64,000 bases of DNA from Mycothermus thermophilus (GCA_011316235.1 QQBE01000009.1:868001-932000), one strand, 5' to 3'. Shown: positions 1 through 11,194, counted from the stretch's first letter. Numbers and translations are program-made. Notes: generated from the sequence alone by a model not told the origin.

Positions 1-738
1 CGCCTTCCACGTGTAAAAGAGCTTCTTGGGGATGTAGTTGGTGACGCTCCCGGGCTCCTTGGACAGCGAGAAGCCCAGGTCTTGCGGGACGTGCATGTAC
101 GTCCGGCCGAGGTAGTCGTACTCGTTGGAGCCGAGAAACTCGGTCGTTTCCGCGCCGACGGCTTCCACCTCGTGCCGTTTCGCGAGCGCGGGAGCCGGCG
201 CCTGCACGACCGTCCCGCTGGGCACAACCTCGTCAACCTCGCCCTCCTCCACCTCCACAATCTCATACTCCTCCCCACTGCCCAGCTCCTCATCCTCCCC
301 AAGCTCCACCTCCTCATACCTCTCCTTCTTATACCTCGCCCACGGGCCAACGTACGCGCCATCACCGTCCGCAATCGTCGCGTCCCCCTTCCCTTCCCTC
401 TCGGCGCGGAGCTTCTTATGCAGCTCTTTCCGCTCGCGGTTGTTCATAGCCATTTCGCGCTGAGGGCCCTGGGCGCCGGCGCGCTCGACGGCGCGGTGTT
501 TCGCGCGGAAGGTGTGTTCCGAGATGAAGGTTTCCTCGGCGTGGCCGGTCAGGACGTTTTTGCGCTTGAGCGAAGCGGGCGTCGAGTCGTCGCGGAAGGG
601 GTTCGCGGGCCCGAGGCGCGGGCGGGCGAGGTTTTCGGCGGTGTAGGGCACGACGGCATGGTCTGGCTCTTGGTTCTCGCGCACGATGAGGGCATCTTGG
701 ACAGGCCGGTTCGGGGCGTACTCGCCAAAGTCGGCCAT
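1..738 (-). CDS. PRP17: Pre-mRNA-processing factor 17 (Prp17/Cdc40), N-terminal part
   Basis: WD40 splicing factor of the second catalytic step. The reading frame is open for 246 codons from the ATG at 738 to the window edge, so only the N-terminal region is present and the WD40 propeller lies outside. The protein starts MADFGEYAPNRPVQDALIVR. Family landmarks are FISEHTFRAKHRA, the GAYVGPWARYKKERYEE segment, an acidic stretch, then NEYDYLGRTYMHVPQDLG and YIPKKLFYTWK, which immediately precede the first WD repeat in Cdc40 proteins. No intron is seen. Identification rests on recalled similarity to human CDC40 over these motifs; the order and spacing fit well. Confidence 0.9.
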   Translation of the reverse strand, partial: MADFGEYAPNRPVQDALIVRENQEPDHAVVPYTAENLARPRLGPANPFRDDSTPASLKRKNVLTGHAEETFISEHTFRAKHRAVERAGAQGPQREMAMNNRERKELHKKLRAEREGKGDATIADGDGAYVGPWARYKKERYEEVELGEDEELGSGEEYEIVEVEEGEVDEVVPSGTVVQAPAPALAKRHEVEAVGAETTEFLGSNEYDYLGRTYMHVPQDLGFSLSKEPGSVTNYIPKKLFYTWKA

Positions 739-1305
739 GGTTGTTGGGGTTCTTGAGTGGATAATTATTCGGCGGTCGGTGTCAGAGGAAAGAAGAAAAG
801 AAGAAAAGAAGAAAAGAAAAAGAGGGCGGACCAAGGTTGATGAGGATCCTGCACCGGCCTGCCGCGAAGTGGTTTTGTTTTGTGGTGGTTGATGGTTGAA
901 TGAAGCTGGGAACCTTGGTGGACGAGATGAGATGAGCAACGATAAGATGGCGCCGAGACATCAAAACCGGGCCAGGCGCACGGGCCACATCAACTCCCGT
1001 CACCATCCTCCCGCTTCGGGTACAGACCTGTGTTTCTAGTGTACTCGTAGAGTCGAGGACAGGGACAGGAGTCTGGACCACAGAGATCACTTTATATAGG
1101 TACCATATCGCATTCAGGAGAACACCGCAAACTCCCACCTAAACAAAGACAGAAAACCCCCAGAAGATACGACAGAGGAGACAACCCGAGCAAGCCCCAA
1201 CAAGCCTGAACTGAAAAGGTCTAGATACAAGGTATCCAGCGGAGTGCGCAGATCCAGCTATCTTCTCCCACGCAGCAAAAACTTCATTGGAATGGGGAGT
1301 GAGTG

Positions 1306-1338
<33 letters not shown>

Positions 1339-1753
1339 TTTTTCTTGTCCACTTGCCCTCCCATCGCCCGGAGCAGAATCAATAAACATCCATCCATTAA
1401 CCCGCCTATGTTGTTGTTTGTGTTTGTCGTCGTGGCGTTTCTCATTCTCCCCGTCGTGTCTTCGTCCTCGTCCGTTGTCCGAATTGCCCCGCCATTACCA
1501 AACATACCAACAAACATAAACCGTACACCTGACCTGACCTGCCCCATCCGACCTCCGGGAAGGAAAAAAAAAAAAAAAAACCCCTCTCTATACAGATCAA
1601 ACCGTCCGAGCCCTTGGCTAACCCACACACAGGGTGTCTGTCATGGTGTCATATCATGGGGATAGAGCCTGGGGCATCCCAGCGCGGCGCCGTCACCTCG
1701 TGAGCCAGCCAGAGTGCGCGCCGGGGCCGTGTTGAGCGAGAAGAGGGACACGC
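739..1753. other. Intergenic: PRP17 promoter and ERV14 3' flank
   Basis: No convincing gene. The segment contains a purine-rich GAAAA/GAAGA tract (about 788-827), a run of 30 T at 1308-1337 and a run of 17 A at 1564-1580. The two homopolymers are complementary and about 230 bp apart. Confidence 0.6.
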
Positions 1754-2528
1754 TTAGTGGGCCTCATCCCGGATCAAGGCGACGATCATGCTGTAGAGGT
1801 AGAAGAAGAACAGGACGAGGTGGAAGCCGAGCTTGGTGAAGGATTCCTGCAGGTCGGAAAAAAAAATCACGTCAGTCCTGTCCATGGAACTAGTGCGCTG
1901 TAGGACGGCCATGCCGGGGGTGGCTGGCTTCGTACCTTCTTGTGCACATTGAGCTTCCTAAAGATCTCGGTGGCATCCAGGAGGTGGGTGTTGTCGATGA
2001 TCCTGTGTTACGTCGCTGTCAGCACCCCGCCGCTTCCCCATCACATCAGGCGTTTGCCCTTATCGCAACACAGAGACACGCACTTCTTAACGTTCCAACC
2101 CAGCAGAGGCAGGTTGAGGATCAGGGGCAGCCAGTATCCGTTGATCAAGAACAGGAAGGTCAGGAAGCCGTGGACGACGACCTCGGGGATGATGTAGGTG
2201 TTGAGGCGGTTGCAGAGATCGATAGGGTTGATGTAGTCACTGTCGCGATCGTGGTCAGCATATATCTAGTAGTGCTGTGTGACCAAGTGTTGTGGGCAAC
2301 GGTCAGGGATGGCGTCATGGTGCGGCGGGTTCACAGCCAGCTCCAGATAGCTTTTTTGCTCTGAAGCTGACAACCCAGCACCTGCGGGTGCTGATCGCGG
2401 CGTCAGAGGAAGAGATGGGGCGCATACCATTCCAGATCGCTGTACATGATGGTGAAGAAGACCTGCAGGAACAGGTTGACGGCGTTTATGATGACGGCAA
2501 AGAGGTATAACCACGCCTCGCCCGACAT
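1754..2528 (-). CDS. ERV14: COPII cargo receptor, cornichon family (Erv14)
   Basis: Small polytopic ER membrane protein that loads transmembrane cargo into COPII vesicles. Four exons (2428-2528, 2084-2239, 1936-2002, 1754-1846) give 138 residues, the usual cornichon length. Splice sites are GTATGC..CGACAG, GTGCGT..CACAG and GTACGA..CTGCAG, and all phases join cleanly. It starts MSGEAWLYLFAVIINAVNLF. Family motifs are MYSDLECDYINPIDLCNRLN, the hydrophobic HGFLTFLFLINGYWLPLILN, and the C-terminal KLGFHLVLFFFYLYSMIVAL followed by IRDEAH and stop. About three membrane segments are visible. Everything is normal for the family. Confidence 0.93.
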
Positions 2529-3508
2529 GTTGGCGGTTTGCTCAGCAGCTGATGTTCAGTAGTCGTCCGTCGAGTGAACACAGACAAGATGGTAATTTAG
2601 CGGCTGTCGGCTTTTGCGACGTGCAAGCAGTTCAGGGGGGGAGGAGTCTAGTGCGCCGGTTGCGGTGTGTGCGGGCAGCGACTTTTGGAGAGTTTGGCAC
2701 GATGACGGAGTCGGAAGTTGGTGAGCTCGGGGATGTGGGCCAGTCACCTAGTGGTGGGTGGGCTGCGCGAACGAATTGGGCTGAGAGAAGAACTTGTGTG
2801 GTCTTTTGGGACAGGAGAAAATGCAAGATGACAACCCTTTTTCTCTCCTATTGTCTCTCGGGATATGGGCAGACTCGAAGAGGACAGATAAGTCGAGGCC
2901 TGAGGTTGTTGTTCCAGGTTCCAGGTTGTTGTGCGCAGCAGAAGCAGCCCAGGCTGTGAAGAAGCTGGTGGTTGGTGGTGGTTGGCAGAGCCCGAGCTGG
3001 GAAAATGATGCAAGTGGGGCGTCCTCCCCCCCCTCCCACGAAACTCGCCCGAACAGAGCCGCTTCCGCCCGATTCGGGGTGGTGGTCAAAGCTCCTCCGG
3101 ACTCTTTCGCCTGCCGCGTCGGCTGTGACCTTGGCCTGGAGCCCTGCGAGGCAATGATTGGGTCCAACTGCCATTTCGTGAATCCCACGCTGAGGCATCA
3201 AAAGCAAACCGGAGTGCCGGTCCAGAGCATTCGCTGGCCAGCTCCGGTAAAACCCGTGGTCTACGTACGGACTTAAATCATCATGAAAGACAGCCGCCAT
3301 CTCATTCCTCGAGGAGGGGAATCTGGAACCAAACATATGGGGACCGGGAAGCATGGAACTCGGAGGAGCGTGGGAGCGCCGTGCTGCACTACCAACGCTG
3401 GGTATCACAAAAGTACCGCCCATCCAGCATGTCATCATGAGAGAGATACGATGCGTAAATGGTCAATGAAGGACAAGGCTCCAAGTATCGAATCCCCTCG
3501 GAACTCCC
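2529..3508. other. Intergenic: ERV14 promoter and MAP1 3' flank
   Basis: I see no supported gene. Several overlapping reading frames exist on both strands, but none has domain content or splice signals. Confidence 0.6.
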
Positions 3509-4882
3509 TTAACTCGACCCGTTGGTCGCCGGCGCCGGGGTCGGCATCGGAACGGGTCCTCCAGGAGAATCGGGCTTGCGCGCCGTCAGAACCTCGACGC
3601 CCGTCTCCGTCACCAACAACGTATGCTCTGTGTATCCCGGTCAGCGCAAACACTTTGATGCTGCAACCAAACAACTTACCAAACTGCGCGGTTCTCTTGC
3701 CGTCAATGGTGGTGCTCGTCCAGTTATCCGGCCACGTCACGTCGCGGTACTTGCCGAGGGCAATCATGGGCTCGATGGTGAAGGTCATGCCGGGCTTGCA
3801 CTCGCCGACGGCCTTGTTCTTGGCGTAGTGCGGAATGTTGGGCGGGCAGTGGAAGATGGTGTTGATGCCGTGGCCGACATAGGTGCGGATGACGCTGCAG
3901 CCCCGCGACTTGGCGTGCGCCTCGATGACGTTGCCAAACTCGCGGAACAGCGTGCCGGGCTTGACGAGCTTGATGGCCTCCTCCAGACACTCGCGCGCCG
4001 TCTCCACCACCCGCACCGAGTCCGGATCCGCCTTGGCGCGGTCGCCGACGTAGTACGTCTCGTTGAGGTCGCCGTGGTAGCCCTCGTGGTAAAGAGTCAC
4101 GTCGAGATTAATGATGTCGCCGTCGAGCAGAACGCGCTGATCTGGGATGCCGTGGCAAATGACCTCGTTGACCGACGTGCACACCGATTTAGGAAAGTGG
4201 TTGTAGTTCAGGGGCGACGGATAAGCCTGGCGGTGGTCAGCTTTCGCCAAACTCGACAGGTGGAACGCGCTCTCGACGTACATTGCGCTCAATGCAGGCC
4301 TGGTGTACTATCGCGTCGATCTCGTCGGTGGTGATTCCCGGTCGGATGGCAGCGGCGGCAATGTCCAGGACTTCTCGGGCCAGGCGGCACACCTTGCGCA
4401 TGGCCTCCTGCCCCTTGGCGTCCAGCTGGGTAATCTTGTTGGAGCGGACGAGCGAGCGGCCATGCTTGGGAATACCGTCCTCGGCATAGTCGGGGTGAGG
4501 TATCGACTTGGGGACCTCGCGTCGTGGAGACAAGGGATAGACGGGTCGCAACGGGCCGGTGAAGGGGAAGTTGGGGAAGGGATTGTAGAAGCCAGTTTCT
4601 GGATCCGGTTTAGATACAGCCTTTGGAGGGAAGAAGCGGTGCAATATACTCGTCTCTGTCTTGTGCATGGACTTGTGGGTAGCCTGGCTCACAGTCAGCT
4701 GCGGGGCATCATCTAGCGGCAGCCAGACCTCAACCTACCCAGTTCTTCTTGAAGCACTCCTGGGAGCAAAAGTAGCTATCCTTGATCCCGAGAGCGAGAC
4801 ATTTGGGACATTGCAACGAGGTGGCCTCGTTCTCGCAGCCGGCGCCGAGGCACTTGCGCTTCGTTGGGGGTTCTTCGGCCAT
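3509..4882 (-). CDS. MAP1: Methionine aminopeptidase 1
   Basis: Cytosolic, ribosome-associated type I methionine aminopeptidase that removes initiator Met. Four exons (4739-4882, 4282-4683, 3680-4226, 3509-3627) give 403 residues. Exon 1 encodes the eukaryote-specific zinc finger (Cys 11, 16, 25, 28, 38 and 42, ending ECFKKNW); exon 2 continues with ATHKSMHK. The catalytic pita-bread domain has IINLDVTLYHEGYHGDLNET (metal ligands D224 and D235), the HGINTIFHCPPNIPHY loop, FTIEPMI and AQFEHTLLV, supplying the His and two Glu ligands. The AQF/EH junction crosses the last intron. The gene is divergent from the kynurenine monooxygenase across 570 bp. The C-terminal Pro-rich tail is short and unremarkable. 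Confidence 0.95.
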
Positions 4883-5452
4883 GGCGGATCAGTGAAGAGG
4901 GACGGGTCGAGGAAGGGATTCGACGAGTGCCCGTTGAAGGTTGCTGAATGCGAAATAATACCTAGGGCAAATCGCGTATCAAAGAAAACAACAAGAGGTG
5001 GTGAGGTGGTGAACCTTGCAGGGTCAAAACATTTTGACAAGGGCCGAGCGACTGGATGACCCGGGGATGGATGGATGCTGCCAGGTGGTGGCGGGGCCGG
5101 CGGGGCCGGCGGGCAGATTCTCAGTGTCCACAGCGGGCAGCGGCGAGACCCACCTTCCACCCAGGGCACCTCTTTCTCAGTCCTGGATCTTCAACAGTTG
5201 GTTTGCACGACTTACTGTATGTATGTACATACAGTACATTCATGTACATACAGTACGTACTGTAGACGGCGGCACCAACCGCCCGATCCAAGCCGAGACG
5301 GGCTGTGCTGTGGGTCTGAGCCGAGTTGCTTGAGCGAGCTTAAACGTCTAAAATAAAATGTTTTAAATGTTTATCCTGCAGCTTATTTATTCATAGACTC
5401 GCCACATGTCTTTGTTCCTCATGAAATATATCATCATCTACCTCATCCAATA
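4883..5452. promoter_or_regulatory. Divergent promoter region MAP1 / KMO
   Basis: 570 bp between two divergent start codons. It contains the perfect palindrome GTATGTACATAC (5221-5232), then ATGTACATAC again and CAGTACGTACTG, giving about 50 bp of palindrome-rich DNA at 5215-5264. No gene is seen. Confidence 0.5.
5221..5232. repeat. Dispersed 12-bp palindrome GTATGTACATAC, copy 1
   Basis: Perfect palindrome between MAP1 and the kynurenine monooxygenase. Further exact copies lie at 21911, 22418, 57153 and 57695. Confidence 0.7.
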
Positions 5453-7257
5453 ATGCCTCAACCACAGAAACTCGTCGTCGTCGGGGGCGGGCCCGTGGGC
5501 TCTCTGGCCGCCTTGTATGCTGCCAACCGGGGACATCAAGTTGACATTTACGAGCTGCGCAGTGGTGAGTGAAGCATATTGGAGTTCCAATATCTTGGTC
5601 GCACCGCGCAGCGCAGAACCAGAAGCACTGAAACCCAGCTGCAGATCTGAGGGATCCGTCGACCACGCCACTCAACTTCACCAAATCCATTAACCTGGCC
5701 GTGTCGGAACGCGGCATCAATGCCATGCGTCATGCCGGCCAACCACGGCTCGTCGAGCATGTCATGAGTGCTACCATCCCGATGCGCGGCCGCATGATCC
5801 ACGGCCGCCGTGTAAATGGCGACCTGTACGAGGAGCCGCAGGACTACGACGCCCATGGGCGTGTAAGTGAACTACTACGAAATGTGTGAAACCTCCGTCC
5901 GGCCCTGTACTGAATGAGCGCCTCAGTGCATCCGCGCCATCGACCGCGGTGGCCTCAACAAACTCCTCCTCGACATCCTCGAGGAGATGCCCAACGTGAC
6001 GTTCCACTTCGGCCACAAGCTCACGGGAGCCGACTTCCGTCAGAACAAAGCCTGGTTCGAGGTGCGCGAGAATGGGAATGGCGCCGCCGCCGCCGCCGCC
6101 GCCGCCAAGGGCCAGCGTGCCCGCGAGATTGAAGTAGACTTTGACTTCATGATCGGCGCCGACGGCGCCCACTCGGCCGTCCGCTACCACATGATGAAGT
6201 TCACCCGCATGGACTACCAACAACAGTACATTGATGCTATCTGGTGCGAGTTCCACATTGAACCCAAGACGACCGCGCCGGACGCGGACTTCAAATCCCG
6301 GTTTGCCATCTCCCCGAACCACCTCCACATCTGGCCCGGCAAGGAGTTCATGTTCATCGCACTGCCTAACCAGGTGAGAACAACTCACCCCTTTTCATTA
6401 ACCCTCCCTAGGACCTCTGAAGCCATTAACCCCTCACATAGGATGGCTCCTTCACATGCACCCTCTTCGCCCCGGGCCACCTGTACGAGTATCTGGAGTC
6501 CGACCCCTCAGGCGCCCTGGTGCCTCCCTTCTTCGACAAGCACTTCCCCGGCGTGACCTCCCTGATCCCGCCGGAGGAGCTGATCGCTCAATTCCAGCGC
6601 AACCCGCATCTCCCTCTCATCAGCATCAAGTGCAAACCGCACAGCTACGGCTCGTCCGTCGTGCTGGTCGGCGACGCCGCCCACGCCATGGTCCCCTTCT
6701 ACGGGCAGGGGATGAACGCGGGTTTCGAGGACGTGCGCATCCTGTTCGACATCCTGGACAAACACGCCCGCCAGGACGAGGAGGTCAGCGCCGTCACCGC
6801 GGGCGATACATCCTCCTCCTCCTCCTCCTCCTCCTCCTCCTCCCCCGCGGCAACCCGCGCCCGCGCCCTGGCCGAGTACACCACCGTCCGCGTGCCCGAC
6901 GCGCACGCCATCAACGACCTCGCGCTGCAAAACTACGTCGAGATGCGCGCCTCGGTGCTCTCGCCCGCCTACCGCCTGCGCAAGTTCCTCGAGGAGACGC
7001 TGTCCAAGTACGCGCCCTCGCTGGGCTGGCAGACCAAGTACGCGCGCGTGTCGTTCGGCAACGAGCGCTACTCGGAGGTGGTGGCCAAGAGCGAGCGCCA
7101 GGGCCGCCTGCTGGCGAGGGGCCTGGCCGGGTTGGTCGGGGCGCCGATTCTTGCCGGCGGAATTTATTTCTTGTTGAAGTATCGGAGGGCGGTCAAGGTC
7201 GGGTTGGGCGCCGCGTTGGGGTCGGTGGATGCCATGGTGGAGTTGTGGGCTATGTGA
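5453..7257 (+). CDS. BNA4: Kynurenine 3-monooxygenase
   Basis: FAD- and NADPH-dependent hydroxylase of the kynurenine route to NAD, anchored to the outer mitochondrial membrane. Four exons (5453-5564, 5645-5862, 5927-6373, 6442-7257) give 530 residues. Diagnostic motifs are the N-terminal LVVVGGGPVGSLAALYAA dinucleotide fold, KSINLAVSERG, DFMIGADGAHSAVRY, and VVLVGDAAHAMVPFYGQGMN followed by AGFED. The C-terminal GAPILAGGIYFLLKY is the expected membrane anchor. Two homopolymeric insertions make it longer than yeast Bna4: eight Ala after ENGNG (GCC repeat near 6080-6108) and about 11-12 Ser after AGDT (TCC repeat near 6810-6842). Both are in frame and look like coding microsatellites in surface loops. 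Confidence 0.95.
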
Positions 7258-7665
7258 AGGGAGTGTGCTTGCTGACCTCGCGGTTGGAAAGGTGGATAAT
7301 AGGGATTTGGGTGGCAATCTGTTTGCGCAGTTTTGGAGCACGTTTCTCATAGATTTAGAAGGAATAGATTGTTCCTACGTTTTAATGTTGTATAGCAGAT
7401 TCGTTGAGGAATGCAAGGAGGATAGCACATATTAGACATAGAAGCCTCTGTTGATATGATGGTGGTCTGGGAGGTGGTTAAACACCATCAGATATATCAC
7501 CAGAGGCTTTGTGAGACCTCCCAGGTCTGTCAAAGCACCCGTCCACTAATTACCGGAACTTCTCGTATATTTCAAGACCCCTTCTCTCCTTTGTTTAGCT
7601 CCCAATTTCCATTTCAACCCCAACTCGGCGATTTTTCCGTTCTTCCCAAGTTTCCCTCCTCAGAG
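7258..7665. other. 3' flank of KMO, with imperfect hairpin
   Basis: Noncoding as far as I can see. It contains the inverted repeat at 7442-7509, listed separately, which could contribute to transcript ending or be a mobile-element relic. Confidence 0.5.
7442..7509. repeat. Inverted repeat (possible hairpin) downstream of KMO
   Basis: Left arm 7442-7464 (AAGCCTCTGTTGATATGATG..) pairs with right arm 7483-7509, apart from one mismatch and a 4-nt bulge. The loop is about 18 nt, and the GGTCTGGGAGGT just inside matches ACCTCCCAGGTC just outside. It lies about 185 bp after the KMO stop. Confidence 0.5.
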
Positions 7666-8552
7666 CTAGTCGAGTTCAACAAGAATGTCTCCTCGTTGAC
7701 GCTGGCGCGGGTGTGGCATTGAATGCACGCAAAGTCCTGTGGCGGTCAGACATCGGGCAGTAGTAATGGGCTGGAGCACTCGTGGTGATCGCGATCCTCT
7801 TGAGTACTGAACGTGCAGTTCTCGCATTTGATACAGGCGAGAAGACCTGTGGCGGGACTGTCCGGTCTTTGGTTCAGCAATGTGCTGGTGATCGTCGCTG
7901 AAGATATGCTGGTACTCGAGGACGTGGGGGTGACGGGCAGCCAGGCTCTGGTAAAGGCTGTCGAGAGCCTCTAACGGAATCAAGTGTCGCGGCGTTGGGC
8001 CCGCTGACGGGAAGATGGGGCGGTTTGGTAGCAGGCGCTTGCGAGTCCACTTGCGAACTTGTAAAGGGGTCATGTAATGGCAGGCCCCGCTCTCAAGATG
8101 ATTCACTACGGCAGCAAAGCTTTTGAAGTCCTGTGTGCAAAATTTGTTCGGGCATTTGTACATGGCTTCTCGATCTGGGGCGGCGGAGAAATAAATATTT
8201 AGCCACAGCAGAATAAATAGGTGATGAGCGAAGAAGCCGATGGGAAGTAGAGCGACATGTTATAAGAAATGCGACTTACGTGCCACGGAATCTATGTGCT
8301 GTTGCAGGGACTTTAGGGTCCTGAAGAGTCTCCCGCAGAGAGGCCACTCGTATGTACAAAGCGCCGGCCATGGTTTCTTCTCCGACTTGCGGGGTCAAGC
8401 CACCGCGTCGGTTGTTGTTGATAATTCGCTTGGTGACGACTTGGTGCCAGTCCCGGTCGCGAATCATGGTGTAAATAGTGTTCACGTTTTAAGTTTCGGC
8501 GGCTGGAAGAGGCAGAGCTCTGAACGTGGGTGATCATCCCCGTCATGGCCAT
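7666..8552 (-). pseudogene. Chimeric C2H2 zinc-finger pseudogene (array copy A plus fragment of a further copy)
   Basis: Degraded member of the zinc-finger array. 8280-8552 corresponds to the penultimate exon of the intact copies. It begins in frame near ITHVQSS, shifts frame before NTIYTMIRDRD, and shifts again after VGEET by a 1-nt insertion; the finger WPLCGRLFRTLKSLQQH is readable only in the new frame. The conserved donor C|GTAAGT and acceptor CAG|ATCGAG (intron 8175-8279) survive. The last exon keeps YKCPNKFCTQDFKSFAAVV and NHLESGACHYMTP, but instead of stopping it runs into IPLEALDSLYQSLAARHP. In intact copies that segment lies in the first coding exons. After that come two more frame breaks (readable pieces ACIKCENCTFSTQEDRDHH and AHYYCP). 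The join suggests deletion or unequal exchange between neighbours. Confidence 0.75.
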
Positions 8553-9699
8553 CCCGTGAGTAGTTGGACTAAGTTAGACACAAGTTATTCGGCTGGCTTG
8601 GGAGAAGGGGACGAAGTTGTCGCGAATATTACCTCTAGAATTGCAGGGGGAAAGTTATGTGGTCTTGTATATACCGAGATATCCGGGTCAGAAACGTACG
8701 GGCACGCCTTGATCACGACTGCACCTGGAATGCGCAGCTACTATTTAAGTGTCTCTTGTCACCCCTTTTGCTCGTCTGACTCATGATCCTGTTTGTAATG
8801 TTTGACTTTCATCCCCACGTGTTGTCCCTTTTACTCAGTTCCATACCGCAAACCCTGGTCCAAACATCACTTCTCTGATTCATATTGTGACCAGTAAGCA
8901 TCCAAGCAGCAATACCAATTGTCATGTCCAAAATTAATATGTTTGTTATTCTCTGACTTGCAATTCCTTTTTGTGTGCCATCATCCTTCCGTGTCTCCTG
9001 TTGCCGTGGAAACCAGGGGTTGTAAACAATCTCAACCGCACCCAACCTTCAAGCCTTTACGATGAAACGGAAATGGACCAGTAAGATGCGCAGAATTACC
9101 ACAAAGCTGTCACATGAATGAACTACCATGCCTACATGAATCTTCAACCTCCATAATTATGCCACAGTTCATCCTCCCCACCCCCTCTCCCCCCTCTCCT
9201 CTGTCATAAAATGGAAGGCGTCGCCAAACAGCAGAAGTTAACACCACGAGCTCCATCCCCGTCGCTTGGTCCGAGGGAGGTAATCCAGGCGCGTCTCAGA
9301 AAAGAGCACTCTAGAGGTGACTTTTCTGCAGATTTTGATGACATTTCACACCCAGGTCCTACAGGGCTGTCTCACTCGTCCTGGATCGACAGTCTCATAC
9401 AACAATAATCGCGCCATCATCTCTGATCAAAGGAGGCCTTTAATCACACGTAGTAACAGCCTTATCAAGATGGAGTGTGATAAGAAAATTCTTATATTCT
9501 CACACAAGATGGCTTCGACCATCTTAAGACATGAGTCTACAATCAGCATGCCAGCTACGACACCTCGCTGTGCTTCCTTATCTTTCAACATCCACCATTC
9601 TCTCTCCGATGACAGTCTTCATGTGCTGCCCTCACCATTCCATCTCCACCATTGCCATTCCTGCTCCACCTGGTTCATCCCATCGAGTCCATCTCAAAC
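8553..9699. other. Spacer between array copies A and B
   Basis: Relatively AT-rich, no gene recognised. It contains the first copy of the ~30-bp shared element at 9000-9030. Confidence 0.5.
9000..9030. repeat. Array-associated ~30-bp element, copy 1
   Basis: Reads GTTGCCGTGGAAACCAGGGG then a variable triplet and TAAACAA. The other copies are at 12372-12401 and 14604-14634. It lies about 670 bp downstream of the stop of zinc-finger copy B. Confidence 0.65.
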
Positions 9700-11194
9700 T
9701 CAATGATTGTCCTGCCGCTTCGCCCGAAGGCGGAAGATCGGGCGGTGTGAGGACAAAATTTCGCGATTAAAGCGGCGGAGCTGGTTGGCGGCCATATAAC
9801 CGCAAACACCGCTCTCGAGGTGGTTAATCACCGCTGAGTAGGTCTTGAATTCAGCAAAGCAAAACTTGCTTGGGCAATGATAAATATTGGCGCGGTCTAG
9901 AGCAGTGGGGAAGTAATGAATTAGCTGGGACCGAACAATTGAGCAATGAATGAGGGGAATTATTGAAAGAACAGCAAAAATAGACTATGAGTTCAACTTA
10001 CGGACTGCAGAGGCAACATGCTGTTTCAGGGAGGCAAGCGTGCCGAAGCGCTTCGGGCACAGCGGGCATAGATAGTACTGCCCGGTCCAGGTTTCTTCGC
10101 CCACCTGAATGGCTGGTACGGCAGCGCCTTGGTCGTCGTTGGATGGCTTCGACACGATGTCGTTCGTATCGCGGCGACGAATGCGCTTGTAAAGTGTCTC
10201 AGCATTGAGATCGGGGCGAATTGGGCAAGACCCGCTTTCAACATGCAGCGCAACGCTAGCGACAGTGGTGAAGTTGGCGTCACAGAACGGGCAGGGCACC
10301 GATGCCTGGTTGTGGGCTGGAGATTCCTTGTGCTGTAACGAGAGGAGGTTAGAGGAGGTTCAAGGTTTGTGCGATGACCGACCAACTTACGTTCAGGAGA
10401 TCCAACCAGGTCCGGAAAGTCCGACCACATGGCTTACAGTAGGGATGGAATCCCGCCTTGTGGTGGTCCCGGGCTTCCTCGGTCTCGAAGAGCAGGGTGG
10501 GGCACAGGGGGCAGGTAATTGCCTGAGTCTCGTTCGAGGTCTCGTTGGATGTCCCGGCAGTGCCGTTGTTGTCGCTGATGCCCCAAATACTCTTCGCCTC
10601 GTTGATGTTCGGATGCCTGGCGGCTAGTTGGGCGTAGAAGTCCTTGAGTACCTCATGGTGACCAAGTGGCATCGGGGGGATGGAAGGGATGTTGTTTTCC
10701 ATGGGACCAAGGTAGGCCTGGGCACTCAGATACTCATTAACGGGCTCGGAGCTCAAGGTTAAGATGCGGCCGATGTGATTGTCGTCGTTGCTGGCGTCGG
10801 AAAAGGTACCCGAAATGCCTTGGTCAGGTTGGGCGTGCCGGGCAGGATGAGAGAACTGGTTCTGCGCGTGACTAGGCCCCATGGTGGTGTTGGAGTCGGG
10901 AGCCGCCGAAGGGTGCTTGTTGGTCATCCCACCAAGATAGGCTTGGGCACTCAGATACTCATTGAAATGTTCGAAGCTCAAGGTCGATATGTGGTTGATG
11001 TGAGTTTCGTCGTCACCGGCGTCGGAAAAGGTTCCTGGAGTGACTACAGCTGGGCCGGCGGCGTTGACGGGGACGCCATAGTCGCTCTGGCCGAGGGGGG
11101 CAGCTGCAACGCCAGATTGGAAATTTCCGGCGGCGAGGGGGAGAGAGTAATTGTGATAGTTGGCTGTGAAGTTCGCCATGTTGTCGCTGTACAT
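9700..11194 (-). CDS. C2H2/CCHC zinc-finger protein, array copy B
   Basis: Function unknown; probably nucleic-acid binding. Three exons (10391-11194, 10002-10332, 9700-9896) with donors GTAAGT give 443 residues. The N-terminal half is acidic and contains a direct duplication: residues about 54-90 and 129-166 both read GTFSDA.., then NEYLSAQAYLG. The fingers follow: CPLCPTLLFETEEARDHH with CKPCGRTF; CPFCDANFTTVASVALH ending HVESGSC; CPLCPKRFGTLASLKQH; and a terminal CPSKFC..INHLESGVC module. The HLESG-C and RP-N-TLY-IR spacing is shared with copies C and D, as are intron phases, so these are true paralogues. No nuclear signal is obvious. An alternative start is the Met at 11179. Confidence 0.8.

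Noticed and set aside
7666..8552. RIP (repeat-induced point mutation) as the cause of decay of zinc-finger copy A
   Set aside because: The lesions seen are indels and a rearrangement; I saw no clear excess of C-to-T or G-to-A created stops, though I did not compute dinucleotide indices.
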